Assembly (NCBI GenBank): GCA_020848965.1
Contig: JADLHE010000086.1
Coordinates: 1-35,538 of the forward strand
Direction of reading: 5' to 3'
Length of the DNA: 35,538 nt
DNA from: Saprospiraceae bacterium
GTDB lineage: Bacteria > Bacteroidota > Bacteroidia > Chitinophagales > Saprospiraceae
This document shows, piece after piece, positions 7,260 to 15,355 of this stretch. Within the stretch, counting starts at the first letter, position 1, and each line of letters opens with the position of its first letter. The translations under genes and the position numbers were made by a program. Under the pieces are notes generated by a model. That model was not told the DNA's origin and did no database searches. It saw nothing but the letters and a program-made list of their open reading frames with translations.

Positions 7260-8395
7260 CGCTGGGTGTTGTCGTTGTTCATGAGAACTGACGGTGCGAA
7301 CACGAGATAGTAAAGTACCAGTAAGCTGTCTAAAACCGGGAGCCAAATCCGCAACGAACGGTGTTGCAACTTGCTCATGATAACGCTGCCTACTATCATT
7401 ACTACACCCATTCTCACCGCATATCCCAATAGAGCAAACATTATGCTAATTTTGAATATCAGTAATGCGCCTCCCAAAAAATAGTGTAGTAAATGACTCA
7501 TAGTGAGCAAATTAAGAATTATTTTATCCTTAATTTTATATTCAGAACCGGTCGTGAAGTGCCTCGTTTTCTGGCGGTGATAGTCCCGCCAAGTGGTTTT
7601 TGGGGCTGAGTAAACATAGGTTTTCGGATGGAGCCGGATTTCGACCTTGCCTCGTTTGGCAACTGCATTCACAAAAAGGTCGTCGTCGCCACTGGCCAAG
7701 TGCTCGTGGCTGCGGAAGCCGCCGCTACGTTCGTAAAGCGCTCTTCGGTAGGCCAGGTTTCGCCCAACACCCATGTAGGGGTGCCCAGCGAGTGCGAGGG
7801 ACAGGTACTGCACTGCGGTGTACCATGCCTCGAACCTAACCCAAATGTTCAGGGGACCAGGCGCTTCGTCGTAGGGCGCTACCCCCAGCACGATTTGCGT
7901 GTCATCGGCCATGCCCGCCACTCCAAAGGGGTGAACCATTCCACGAACCCAGTCGGGGCTAGCTGGCCAACAATCGGCATCGGTCAGTAAAAGAACTTGG
8001 TGCTTTGCTGCTTCGATTCCCTTTGCAAGGGCGAATTTTTTTCCTGCTCTTTCATCGTCACAAACAACGATATGTAAGTGACTGTATTTGCGTTGCAAAG
8101 GTGCCAATATATTTAAAGAATCATCAGATGATTTATGGAGCACTAGGACAATCTCAAGGGAACGGTAGGTTTGGTTTAGGATACGGTCAAGGTGCCTCTC
8201 CAAATTGGCCGCTTCGTTGCGGGCGCAGATGACGATGGAGACAGTTGGCAGTTCGTCAGTTGGCAGTTTGCAGTCGGAGGTAGGAGGGATTGTTTCGACA
8301 GGGTGGCGGGCCAGTTTTCCAAAAACGAAAATCCAGAAAAACAGTTGCACCGCCGTGGCGACTAGGAAGCCATATAGTAAAAAGGATTCAAGCAT
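7250..8395 (-). CDS. Membrane GT2 family glycosyltransferase
   Basis: 381 residues. One N-terminal membrane helix (about 5-27), a cytoplasmic GT2 domain (about 52-285), then two to three C-terminal helices (about 300-372). GT-A motifs: VSIVICARNEAANLERHL (52-69), the DxD-like TDADCW (138-143), SGDDDLFVNAV (236-246) as acceptor/catalytic acid region, and a QxxRH variant (QKTRH, 275-279) resembling the QxxRW of processive synthases. It probably transfers sugar to a lipid or polymer at the inner membrane; substrate not predictable. The linker between the first helix and the catalytic domain (residues about 40-51, SDCKLPTDELPT) is encoded by a copy of the intergenic repeat R family. It overlaps the sigma factor start by 10 bases. 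A TACCTTTG box lies 34 bases upstream. Confidence 0.88.
   Translation of the reverse strand: MLESFLLYGFLVATAVQLFFWIFVFGKLARHPVETIPPTSDCKLPTDELPTVSIVICARNEAANLERHLDRILNQTYRSLEIVLVLHKSSDDSLNILAPLQRKYSHLHIVVCDDERAGKKFALAKGIEAAKHQVLLLTDADCWPASPDWVRGMVHPFGVAGMADDTQIVLGVAPYDEAPGPLNIWVRFEAWYTAVQYLSLALAGHPYMGVGRNLAYRRALYERSGGFRSHEHLASGDDDLFVNAVAKRGKVEIRLHPKTYVYSAPKTTWRDYHRQKTRHFTTGSEYKIKDKIILNLLTMSHLLHYFLGGALLIFKISIMFALLGYAVRMGVVMIVGSVIMSKLQHRSLRIWLPVLDSLLVLYYLVFAPSVLMNNDNTQRWN
8243..8277. repeat. Repeat copy R3 inside the glycosyltransferase gene
   Basis: The plus strand reads AGTTGGCAGTTCGTCAGT then TGGCAGTTTGCAGTCGG. The first 19 bases (AGTTGGCAGTTCGTCAGTT) are identical to the left arm of R4 at 15189-15207. 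On the coding (minus) strand it is read through in frame as residues SDCKLPTDELPT, in the linker between the membrane anchor and the GT2 domain. Confidence 0.85.
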
Positions 8396-8429
8396 GATAT
8401 GGTGCGGTGTCGAGCTTTGTTGCCTTTGG

Positions 8430-8437
8430 CAAAGGTA
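8430..8437 (-). promoter_or_regulatory. -7 box of the GT2/sigma operon
   Basis: TACCTTTG on the minus strand, a perfect TAnnTTTG, 34 bases upstream of the glycosyltransferase ATG. No clear -33 TTG at the usual distance. Confidence 0.4.
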
Positions 8438-8524
8438 GGGAAAGCAATTTGGACGAGCCGGGGGCTTTCGCCGAAGGGCAAATACCCGTATTTTTGTCCG
8501 TTCTTAACATCGCCTCCCTTTCAA

Positions 8525-9025
8525 ATGCACAATATGACAAAGCAAGTATTTTTCGATAGAATAGCCGAACAACTTGAAAATCAAGGTTTTAAAATTGTCA
8601 AAAAAGACGAGAATAGGCCCTGGGGTGGTTTTTTCGTCATCGAAGAAAACCAAGCGCATCGTTTCATCGAAACCTACTTCCCTAGTGTTCCCCTTTCAGA
8701 CTTCGAAGGTTTTGAAAAGCTCAGCCCTAAATTCCTCTTGGTAGGCCCCAAGCACCGCCTTTCGTGGCAGTATCACCATCGCCGCAGCGAAATCTGGCGA
8801 TTGATAGAAGGAGTTGCGGGCGTGGCCACTAGCCCCACCGACGACCAAGGTGAGGTAAAAACGCTTGTCCTTGGTGAAATCGTTCGGCTTGAATGCGGTG
8901 AGCGTCACCGCCTAGTTGGCCTCGACGGCTGGGGCGCCCTTGCCGAAATCTGGCAGCACACTGACCCCGCCCATCCTTCCGATGAAGACGATATTGTCAG
9001 GGTGCAGGATGATTATGGGCGATAG
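8525..9025 (+). CDS. Mannose-6-phosphate isomerase-like cupin
   Basis: 166 residues from ATG 8525 (ATG 8534 is equally possible). It is a single cupin domain related to the C-terminal isomerase half of type II PMI/GMP enzymes (ManC/AlgA). It keeps the family signatures: ENRPWGGFFVIEE (29-41), GPKHRLSWQYHHRRSEIWRL (74-93, metal-binding HH and E), a strand GEIVRLECGERHRL (117-130), and the closing EDDIVRVQDDYGR (154-166), which is diagnostic. It lacks the guanylyltransferase domain. Expected role: interconversion of a phosphosugar (mannose-6-P/fructose-6-P) or sugar sensing in the cytoplasm. Upstream, 8399-8524 is in frame but encodes a low-quality extension and is excluded. It converges with dtd on a perfect 25-bp palindrome. 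Confidence 0.85.
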   Translation: MHNMTKQVFFDRIAEQLENQGFKIVKKDENRPWGGFFVIEENQAHRFIETYFPSVPLSDFEGFEKLSPKFLLVGPKHRLSWQYHHRRSEIWRLIEGVAGVATSPTDDQGEVKTLVLGEIVRLECGERHRLVGLDGWGALAEIWQHTDPAHPSDEDDIVRVQDDYGR

Positions 9026-9029
9026 TTTT

Positions 9030-9101
9030 GTTTGATGAGTTTGATTTGTTTGATTCGTGCGGGACTAGTCAAACCCATCAAACAAATCAAACTCATCAAA
9101 C
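9030..9101. terminator. Perfect 25-bp palindrome between convergent genes
   Basis: 9030-9054 and 9077-9101 are exact reverse complements over 25 bases, built from GTTTGATGA/GTTTGATTT words, with a 22-base loop. It begins 4 bases after the TAG of the cupin gene and ends 3 bases before the dtd stop codon. It probably serves as a bidirectional transcription terminator, though neither side has a long uninterrupted T tract. Direct repeats of TTTGAT within each arm give it the same word-repeat style as R1, R2 and R4. Confidence 0.75.
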
Positions 9102-9103
9102 AC

Positions 9104-9556
9104 CTATTCCTTCATCTTCGTGTCCATTACTATCGTCACGGGGCCATCGTTGAGCAGGGCCACTTTCATGTCGGCACCGAACTCACCTGTTTGAACATCC
9201 AGCCCAGAGGTTGCCCGGAGGGCAGCCACAAATTTTTCATACAAAGGAATAGCCATGTCTGGCTTGGCCGCTCGAATGAACGAGGGGCGGTTGCCTTTCT
9301 TCGTGCTGGCGTGCAGGGTGAACTGGCTGACGACGATGATTTGGCCTTGGATGTCTTGAACAGAAAGGTTCATCAGCCCGTTTTCATCGCCGAAGATGCG
9401 TAGCTGCGCAATTTTTTTGGTGAGCCATTCAATATCCTCGTCGTCGTCGGCATCCTCGATGCCGAGCAGAATGAGCAGGCCGTGGCCAATTTCTGATTTG
9501 ACCGCACCTTCAATGGTGACGGAGGCTTGTGATACTCTTTGTATGACGGCTCGCAT
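9104..9556 (-). CDS. dtd: D-aminoacyl-tRNA deacylase
   Basis: 150 residues, the usual DTD length. Hydrolyses D-aminoacyl (and glycyl on mischarged tRNA-Ala) esters from tRNA. It starts at [17 protein letters not shown], the classic DTD N-terminus; the 67 extra in-frame residues upstream are rejected. Signature motifs are [17 protein letters not shown] (the SQxT motif, whose side chains face the active site) and the cross-subunit Gly-cisPro stretch, here seen as DGPVTIVMD near the C-terminus (NDGPVT). It is divergent from the PBP gene across a 156-base shared promoter region. Confidence 0.96.
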   Translation of the reverse strand: MRAVIQRVSQASVTIEGAVKSEIGHGLLILLGIEDADDDEDIEWLTKKIAQLRIFGDENGLMNLSVQDIQGQIIVVSQFTLHASTKKGNRPSFIRAAKPDMAIPLYEKFVAALRATSGLDVQTGEFGADMKVALLNDGPVTIVMDTKMKE

Positions 9557-9653
9557 GGTGAAGCTGTTAAGTTGAAAATCAGCGCAATCATAAACGTTTT
9601 CCACCAAAAAAGTTAAGCTGGCGGGGCTGCTTCGCACTCCCAACTTCGTTTCG

Positions 9654-9661
9654 TAGTTTTG
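9654..9661 (+). promoter_or_regulatory. -7 box candidate for the PBP gene
   Basis: TAGTTTTG matches TAnnTTTG, 51 bases upstream of the PBP ATG at 9713, in the divergent region shared with dtd. No good -33 TTG at 16-20 bases. Confidence 0.3.
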
Positions 9662-9712
9662 CGCCTCACCAGCGGTATGCGGCTTGCCGCCTGCTGGCAA
9701 ACATACTTCAAA

Positions 9713-12253
9713 ATGGCAAACACGACCCCGCAATGGGAACGAGATAGAAGGCAGCAAATGTACGAGCGCATCATCCGTTGGATGTGGCGTGGCGTGGCCT
9801 TGCTGATTGGCGGCGTCTTGGTGTCGCTGCTGCTGCTCTCCTTCTCCGACCTGCCAGATACGGAGGAACTGGAGAACCCTCGAAGTGAGCTAGCCTCCGA
9901 AATCATCGCTGCCGATGGCTCTGTTCTGGGCCGTTATTTCATCGAAAACAGGGTTCCCGTTACGTTTGACGAAATCTCCCCTTTTGTGGAGCAAGCACTC
10001 GTTGCCACTGAGGACGAGCGCTACTATGAGCACTCCGGCATTGATTTTCGGGCCTTGGGTCGGGCTGTGGTCAAGACGTTTGTCTTGCAGGACAAGAGCA
10101 GCGGAGGGGCGAGTACCATTACGCAGCAGTTGGCCAAGTTGCTTTTCACGGGAAAAAAATCGGACAATTTTGCGAAGCGTCTTGTACAAAAATTAAAGGA
10201 ATGGATTATCGCCGTGCGCCTTGAAAGGAAATATACCAAGGAGGAAATCATGGCGATGTACCTTAACAAATTCGACTTCCTGTACGACAGTTATGGTATC
10301 AAGTCGGCAGCGGAAACTTACTTTGCTAAGAGCCAAGACTCGCTGAATATCCAAGAGGCCGCCATGCTGGTGGGCATGTTGAAGAATCCGTCGTTGTTCA
10401 ACCCAAAAAGAAAACTGGAAAAGGCCACGCAGCGCCGTTCGGTGGTGCTGGACCAAATGCGCAAGAATGGCATGATCAACGAGGAGGAATACGATTCGCT
10501 GAAAGTGCTGCCCGTTGACCTTACCCGCTTCAAGCGCAAAACACATACGCAGGGGCTGGCAACCTACTTCCGTTCTTCGCTGGCCGAGGAACTGATGAAG
10601 GTAATACTGCCCGGCCCTGATGCCCGCAAGAAGGCCGACGGCGTACCCTACAATATCTGGAAGGACGGCCTGAAGATTTACACCACCATTGACCCCGTCA
10701 TACAAGAAAATGCCGAGCGGGCCATGGAGGCGCACATGGCAAAGGTGCAGCAGCGGTTCTGGAATCTGTGGTTCAAGCGCAAGAAAGTATCGCCTTGGGA
10801 TTTCAAAGACTCGGAGACGACGGAAGCCGAACTGGCTTTCCGGAAGCGAAAAATTGCCCAACTGGTGCGTTACTCCGACCGTTATATCGTGATGCGGGAC
10901 GCTGCCGTTGGCTCCTTGGAAGCCGACCTCGAAGGCCAAGTGGACGGCCTCAAACTGGGCGACGGCGTTATCGAAAAAATGCTAAAAGGTAAAGACCTGA
11001 GCGGCCCGCAACGAGAGGCCATGCAAACTGAGCAATGGAACCAACTCAAGCGCAAATGGCAGGCGCTGCAAAAAAAGGTAGAGCAGGAGTTCAATAAGAA
11101 AGTGAAGATGACGGTGTTCGCCTACAACGAAAAAATGGAGAAGGACACCATGATGTCGCCGCTAGATTCGTTGAAGTACCACCACATGTTCATGCAAATC
11201 GGCTCGCTGGCCATTGACCCAAAAACGGGGCATGTGAAAGCATGGGTAGGCGGTATCAACCACAAGTATTTCTCCTACGACCATACTCGCTCCAACCGTC
11301 AGGTAGGTTCTACGTTCAAGCCATTTATTTATGCTACCGCAATAGCATTGCAAGGTGTTTCACCCTGCTTGGAGGTGGACGATGTGCCACGCACCATCTC
11401 GGCCGGTACGGGCAATTTCAACCTCATTAAAGATTGGACGCCGAAGAACTCCACTGGCAAGTACAGCTACCGCAAGCTACAGCTCCGCAAAGCGCTTCAA
11501 CTCTCCGTCAACACAGTTTCTGTCTTTTTGATGCAGCAATTGGGCAGTACCGAGCCAGTCATCGAACTGCTCGACAACATGGGCGTTGATACCAAGAAAA
11601 TACCCAAACAGCCATCCATCTGCCTCGGCGCTGCCGATATGAGCGTGATGGACATAACGGGGGCCTACACCACTTTTGCCAACAACGGCTACCACAGCAA
11701 GCCGATTTATATCACCCGCATTGAGGACAAAAACGGACGCACCATCTACCAACAGGAGGAACAGGACAACCAAGCCCTGCAAGAAGAACCTAACTACGTG
11801 ATGGTGGAAATGCTCAAGTATGCTGGTAGCTCAAACATGGGTGACATCAAAAGTGAAATCGGTGGCAAAACGGGTACGACGAACAACTATGTGGATGGCT
11901 GGTTCATGGGCATTACGCCAAGCTTGGTAGTGGGCACTTGGGTTGGCGGCGAAGACCGCTGGATCCGCTTTACCTCACTTGACGAAGGCCAAGGCAGCCG
12001 CATGGCAAAGCCATTCTGCAAGGAGTTGATTTCCCGTTTGGAAAAAGACCCTCGTGCAAATGGGTATGATGCCAAAGCTCATTTCACACGCCCCGGCGGC
12101 GACCTCAGTATTGGTCTGGATTGCAACGACTACGATAACCGAGGCAGTGACGACGAGACCGGTGGCGGCGGTGGCGACGATGGAGGCAGTGACGGTACCA
12201 CTCCGGCGGGCAATAATGGGGGAGTGTATGAAGACCCATTTGGGGGAGGGTGA
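9713..12253 (+). CDS. Bifunctional class A penicillin-binding protein (PBP1A type)
   Basis: 846 residues. It polymerises lipid II glycan strands and cross-links the peptides. Short cytoplasmic N-terminus, one membrane anchor (about 24-45), a GT51 transglycosylase domain with catalytic Glu in [14 protein letters not shown] (about 98-111), [15 protein letters not shown] (131-145) and [19 protein letters not shown] (171-189). The transpeptidase domain has the nucleophile in GSTFKPF (S533, K536), SVN (598-600) and KTGT (719-722). An extra charged helical insert (about 335-490) separates parts of the molecule. The tail after about 805 is Asp/Gly-rich low complexity. The start at MANTTPQ is preferred over TTG/ATG codons upstream (9659, 9677), which encode an atypical extension. 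A 13-base tandem repeat starts two bases after the stop. Confidence 0.95.
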   Translation: MANTTPQWERDRRQQMYERIIRWMWRGVALLIGGVLVSLLLLSFSDLPDTEELENPRSELASEIIAADGSVLGRYFIENRVPVTFDEISPFVEQALVATEDERYYEHSGIDFRALGRAVVKTFVLQDKSSGGASTITQQLAKLLFTGKKSDNFAKRLVQKLKEWIIAVRLERKYTKEEIMAMYLNKFDFLYDSYGIKSAAETYFAKSQDSLNIQEAAMLVGMLKNPSLFNPKRKLEKATQRRSVVLDQMRKNGMINEEEYDSLKVLPVDLTRFKRKTHTQGLATYFRSSLAEELMKVILPGPDARKKADGVPYNIWKDGLKIYTTIDPVIQENAERAMEAHMAKVQQRFWNLWFKRKKVSPWDFKDSETTEAELAFRKRKIAQLVRYSDRYIVMRDAAVGSLEADLEGQVDGLKLGDGVIEKMLKGKDLSGPQREAMQTEQWNQLKRKWQALQKKVEQEFNKKVKMTVFAYNEKMEKDTMMSPLDSLKYHHMFMQIGSLAIDPKTGHVKAWVGGINHKYFSYDHTRSNRQVGSTFKPFIYATAIALQGVSPCLEVDDVPRTISAGTGNFNLIKDWTPKNSTGKYSYRKLQLRKALQLSVNTVSVFLMQQLGSTEPVIELLDNMGVDTKKIPKQPSICLGAADMSVMDITGAYTTFANNGYHSKPIYITRIEDKNGRTIYQQEEQDNQALQEEPNYVMVEMLKYAGSSNMGDIKSEIGGKTGTTNNYVDGWFMGITPSLVVGTWVGGEDRWIRFTSLDEGQGSRMAKPFCKELISRLEKDPRANGYDAKAHFTRPGGDLSIGLDCNDYDNRGSDDETGGGGGDDGGSDGTTPAGNNGGVYEDPFGGG

Positions 12254-12255
12254 TT

Positions 12256-12282
12256 GGATTTACGATTGCGGATTTACGATTG
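12256..12282. repeat. Tandem GGATTTACGATTG repeat after the PBP stop
   Basis: Two exact copies of GGATTTACGATTG (12256-12268, 12270-12282) with one base between them, beginning two bases after the TGA of the PBP gene. Looks like a short, half-sided member of the same class of 3'-end word repeats; no complementary arm is visible downstream. Confidence 0.7.
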
Positions 12283-12389
12283 GGTGTCTGCTAAATTTTT
12301 CAAATCCTATCATGAGGGAAAAAGGCCCAAGCGTTTGCCACGATTAAAATAAAGTCTGCTTGGCCGCTGTTCTTAGGGAAAAAGATTCC

Positions 12390-13178
12390 ATGAAAACAGC
12401 TTCCGTCCTACTGACCCTGCTTTTGGCAACTGGCCTTGCGGGCTTTATTTTGGTAAAGAAATTTGCTGGCTCAAAGCCTGCATTCTATGCAAAAATCATT
12501 GCGAAGCAAGCGGAACACCTCCTGCAAAGCGATACGGTCAACTGGACCGATTTTGACATAAGAATAGAGCCATACGAACCATATGCAGCGGTATGCCAAC
12601 GGGCAAAAACCAGGCGCACACAGCTTGCTTCGAAAACAATACAAGAAGCGGGAAGTGCTTTTGAGACAATGCTGCTGAACGAAATCATCCCACACTGGTA
12701 TGGAACCGAATGGGATTTTTTCGGCCATACGGACACGCCCGGCCAAGGAAAAGTGGCTTGTGGGTATTTTGTCTCCACCACTTTGCAGCACCTAGGCGTG
12801 AATGTGAACCGCTTCCACTTGGCGCAGCAAACGCCACTGAACGAGGCAAATACATTGGCGGCTGGTACTGAAGTGATTGAAATATCGGGCGAAAGCACAG
12901 CCGAGAACTTGGCCAATATCAAGAAGGCCATCGGCGAGGGTATTTGCTTTGTGGGTCTGGGCAGCAGCCATGTCGGTTTTTTGGTAAAACGGCGGGGCGA
13001 GCTTTTCTTTGCCCATTCAAGCTACCTTTCGCCCGGCACAGTCACCATCGAAAAAGCAGCTTGGTCGCCCGTATTTTGCGCCTACGACCAGTACTATATC
13101 GTTGAACTGTCAAACAACAAGGCTTTCGTCAAAAAATGGTTGAACAACGAAAAACTGAAAGTAATAAAGCATCAATGA
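12390..13178 (+). CDS. Exported protein, possible Cys/His amidase
   Basis: 262 residues starting at MKTASVLLTLLLATGLAGFI, an uncleaved anchor or signal peptide (1-22). The mature part contains KVACGYFVSTTLQHLGVN (121-138), resembling the catalytic Cys helix of NlpC/P60-like papain-fold amidases (Cys124 at the start of a helix with a following small residue pattern), and GLGSSHVGFLVKRRGELFFAHSSY (189-212, quoted in two parts: GLGSSHVGFLVKRR and GELFFAHSS), which looks like the His-bearing strand (His194, or His209). Assignment to a family is inference from these motifs only. Context supports an envelope role: it follows a peptidoglycan synthase and overlaps the next gene by four bases (ATGA), so it is translationally coupled to a HEAT/cyclophilin lipoprotein. 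A TTG at 12360 is in frame but less plausible. Confidence 0.7.
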   Translation: MKTASVLLTLLLATGLAGFILVKKFAGSKPAFYAKIIAKQAEHLLQSDTVNWTDFDIRIEPYEPYAAVCQRAKTRRTQLASKTIQEAGSAFETMLLNEIIPHWYGTEWDFFGHTDTPGQGKVACGYFVSTTLQHLGVNVNRFHLAQQTPLNEANTLAAGTEVIEISGESTAENLANIKKAIGEGICFVGLGSSHVGFLVKRRGELFFAHSSYLSPGTVTIEKAAWSPVFCAYDQYYIVELSNNKAFVKKWLNNEKLKVIKHQ

Positions 13179-15187
13179 GCAAATATCTACCCTTACTCAT
13201 CCTAGCAATCGGCTTTTTCACACAATGCGTACCGCCTTCGGAGGAAAAGGCAATGGGTGTGCATTTGGACTACACCAACTCCACTTACCAAGCCATATAT
13301 GACCTAAAAGACAGAGGGCAAACGGATAGCTTGATACGCTATTTCAAGAGCAAGGACGCAACCGTAAGGTACATGGCCGTCATGGCTTTCGCCTCTTTGA
13401 AGGACAGCACGGCGATAGACAGCCTAAGCAGCATGCTCAGCAACGACGTGGAAGAGTCTATCCGCATCGCAGCGGCTTATTCCCTTGGGCAAATAGGCAA
13501 TGTGAAGGCACAAAGGCTGCTTTTGGAAGGCTTCGATAGAGGAGACACCGCCGGTGTTTACAAGAACGTGAACGCAGCCATCATGGAGGCCATCGGAAAA
13601 TGCGGAACAAAGGAAATGCTCGACAATTTGGCTGGCATTACAACTTACACCCTCAAAGACACCGCCCTCATGGTTGGTCAGGCTTGGGGCATCTATCGCT
13701 TCGCAATGCGGGAGTCCGTGTCGGCCATCGGCACTGCGAAGATGCTGGATTTTGCCACTGGCTCCAAATACCCCACCGAGGTGCGCTTCGTGGCAGCCAA
13801 CTACCTTTCCCGTGCAAAGCGGATTGACTTGACCAACGGCGATAGCCTAATCGGCCCGGCGCTGGCTAGGGAGGAAGACTACCGGGTGCGCATGGCGCTG
13901 GCTATTGCCCTCGGCAAGACAAAGACCGTGCGGGCAGCCAATGCACTGCTTTACCAATATAATATAGAGCGTGACTATCGGGTGAAGTGCAATATCCTGC
14001 GTGCCTTCGGCAATGTGGACTATGCACTTGTAAAAGCCACTGTTTACAATGCGCTCTCCGACCCCAATCTGCCCGTGGCGGTTACAGCTGCCAATTTTTT
14101 CATAGACAATGGCGTGGCCGAAGAGGCGGGAACCTACTGGGAAATTGCGAAGCAACCCGGACGAAAATGGGAAGTAGCCACTGCCATGTACGCCGCTGCA
14201 TCCAAGCATTTGCCCTATGGTTTTGAGGAAACCCGAAAGTACCTCAACTGGGAAATCAAACGACGGTTCGAGAATGCTGCATCCCCGTATGAAAAAGCGG
14301 CTGCATTGGACGCCCTCAGCCAATATGGTTGGAACTATCGCTATATCCGTGATGCGGGTTATCCATCTGAGTTCATCGCCGTGCGCACGGCCAGCGTAAA
14401 GGCCCTCGCCAACATCGCTTCCATGCGTAATTTCAACGGTTTTTTTGGCGGCGGTGCTGCGGCAAGGAGCGAGCTTAGGGATTGCTTTACGGATGCCATC
14501 AGCACTGGCGACCCCGGCATGATGGCTGAAGCGGCCATTGCCCTGCGGGATTCTTCTGCCAATTTCAAATCGGTATTCGATAGTGTGGTAGTGCTTGAAA
14601 ATGCGTTGAAAAAGCTTCGTTTGCCTCAGGAAATCGAGACCTACAATGAGCTTAAAAAGACGATAGAATTCTTTAAGGGCACTAAATACAGTACCCCGAC
14701 CAAGCCCAAGTTCACCCATAAAATTGATTGGAAAATCATCACCGATTTCAAGCCGGGCACTCGTGTGAACATCAAGACCAAAAAAGGCAGTATCAGCCTT
14801 GATTTGTTGGTGGACGAAGCGCCGGGCACGGTATCCAATTTCTTGGAGCTGATAAAAGACAAATACTACAATGGCAAGAACTTCCATCGGGTGGTGCCCA
14901 ATTTCGTAGTACAAGGCGGCTGCTCCCGTGGCGATGGCTATGGTGGCCCAAATTATGCCATTCGGTCGGAGCTTTCGAACCTGCGCTACGACCAAGAAGG
15001 CTATGTAGGTATGGCCTCCGCTGGCAACAATACGGAGTCGGCCCAGTTTTTCATCACGCACAGCCCTGCACCGCATTTGGATGGGAATTACACCATCTTT
15101 GCCAAAGTAGCTGCGGGCATGGACGTGGTACACAAACTCGAAATAGGCGACATTATCGAGGAGATGACCATCGTAGAACCGAAGTAG
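13175..15187 (+). CDS. HEAT-repeat lipoprotein fused to a cyclophilin PPIase
   Basis: 670 residues. The signal peptide MSKYLPLLILAIGFFTQC ends in a likely lipidated Cys18, though FTQC is a loose lipobox. Residues about 50-340 contain HEAT-like helical pairs (for example VRYMAVMAFASLKDSTAIDS and IRIAAAYSLGQIGNVKAQRL). After a helical linker, residues about 525-670 form a cyclophilin-type peptidyl-prolyl isomerase: GSISLDLLVDEAPGTVSNFL, FHRVVPNFVVQGG with the catalytic Arg, ESAQFFITHSPAPHLDGNYT and GMDVVHKLE. Expected to isomerise X-Pro bonds in the periplasm, with HEAT repeats providing a protein-binding scaffold. The start ATG overlaps the preceding stop (ATGA), and a longer in-frame start at 13136 is rejected because it would lose the N-terminal signal peptide. 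The stop TAG directly abuts repeat R4. Confidence 0.9.
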   Translation: MSKYLPLLILAIGFFTQCVPPSEEKAMGVHLDYTNSTYQAIYDLKDRGQTDSLIRYFKSKDATVRYMAVMAFASLKDSTAIDSLSSMLSNDVEESIRIAAAYSLGQIGNVKAQRLLLEGFDRGDTAGVYKNVNAAIMEAIGKCGTKEMLDNLAGITTYTLKDTALMVGQAWGIYRFAMRESVSAIGTAKMLDFATGSKYPTEVRFVAANYLSRAKRIDLTNGDSLIGPALAREEDYRVRMALAIALGKTKTVRAANALLYQYNIERDYRVKCNILRAFGNVDYALVKATVYNALSDPNLPVAVTAANFFIDNGVAEEAGTYWEIAKQPGRKWEVATAMYAAASKHLPYGFEETRKYLNWEIKRRFENAASPYEKAAALDALSQYGWNYRYIRDAGYPSEFIAVRTASVKALANIASMRNFNGFFGGGAAARSELRDCFTDAISTGDPGMMAEAAIALRDSSANFKSVFDSVVVLENALKKLRLPQEIETYNELKKTIEFFKGTKYSTPTKPKFTHKIDWKIITDFKPGTRVNIKTKKGSISLDLLVDEAPGTVSNFLELIKDKYYNGKNFHRVVPNFVVQGGCSRGDGYGGPNYAIRSELSNLRYDQEGYVGMASAGNNTESAQFFITHSPAPHLDGNYTIFAKVAAGMDVVHKLEIGDIIEEMTIVEPK

Positions 15188-15323
15188 GAGTTGGCAGTTC
15201 GTCAGTTTGCAGTGGGCAGCCAGTCTTGAAGTCCATGAGTCACTTAGTCCGAAGCACAGCATTGACTAAAAGGCTAAACACCTGCCGACTGACTGCCGAC
15301 TGCAAACTGTCGAACTGTAAACT
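15188..15323. repeat. Word-repeat palindrome R4 upstream of gcvT
   Basis: Arms 15189-15225 and 15287-15323 match as reverse complements at 32 of 37 positions (AGTTGGCAGTTCGTCAGT... against ...CTGTCGAACTGTAAACT). The centre carries the AGTCCATGAGTCACTTAGTC words also seen in R1. Begins at the base after the TAG stop of the HEAT/cyclophilin gene and ends 32 bases before the gcvT ATG, so it could act as terminator, 5' leader structure or mRNA processing site. Confidence 0.88.
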
Positions 15324-15355
15324 TTAAAAGCTAACCATTTAACAATCAAGTAATT

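Noticed and set aside
9557-9757. 67-residue N-terminal extension of Dtd
   Set aside because: It overlaps the divergent PBP start and lacks similarity; MRAVIQRV is the standard DTD start.
13847-15262. 471-codon open frame on the minus strand
   Set aside because: Antisense to the HEAT/cyclophilin gene, whose motifs are unambiguous; no family resemblance.
3382-15323. Insertion sequence or MITE with target duplications
   Set aside because: No terminal inverted repeats with duplicated target sites and no transposase; edges coincide with stop codons instead, and different loci use unrelated words.
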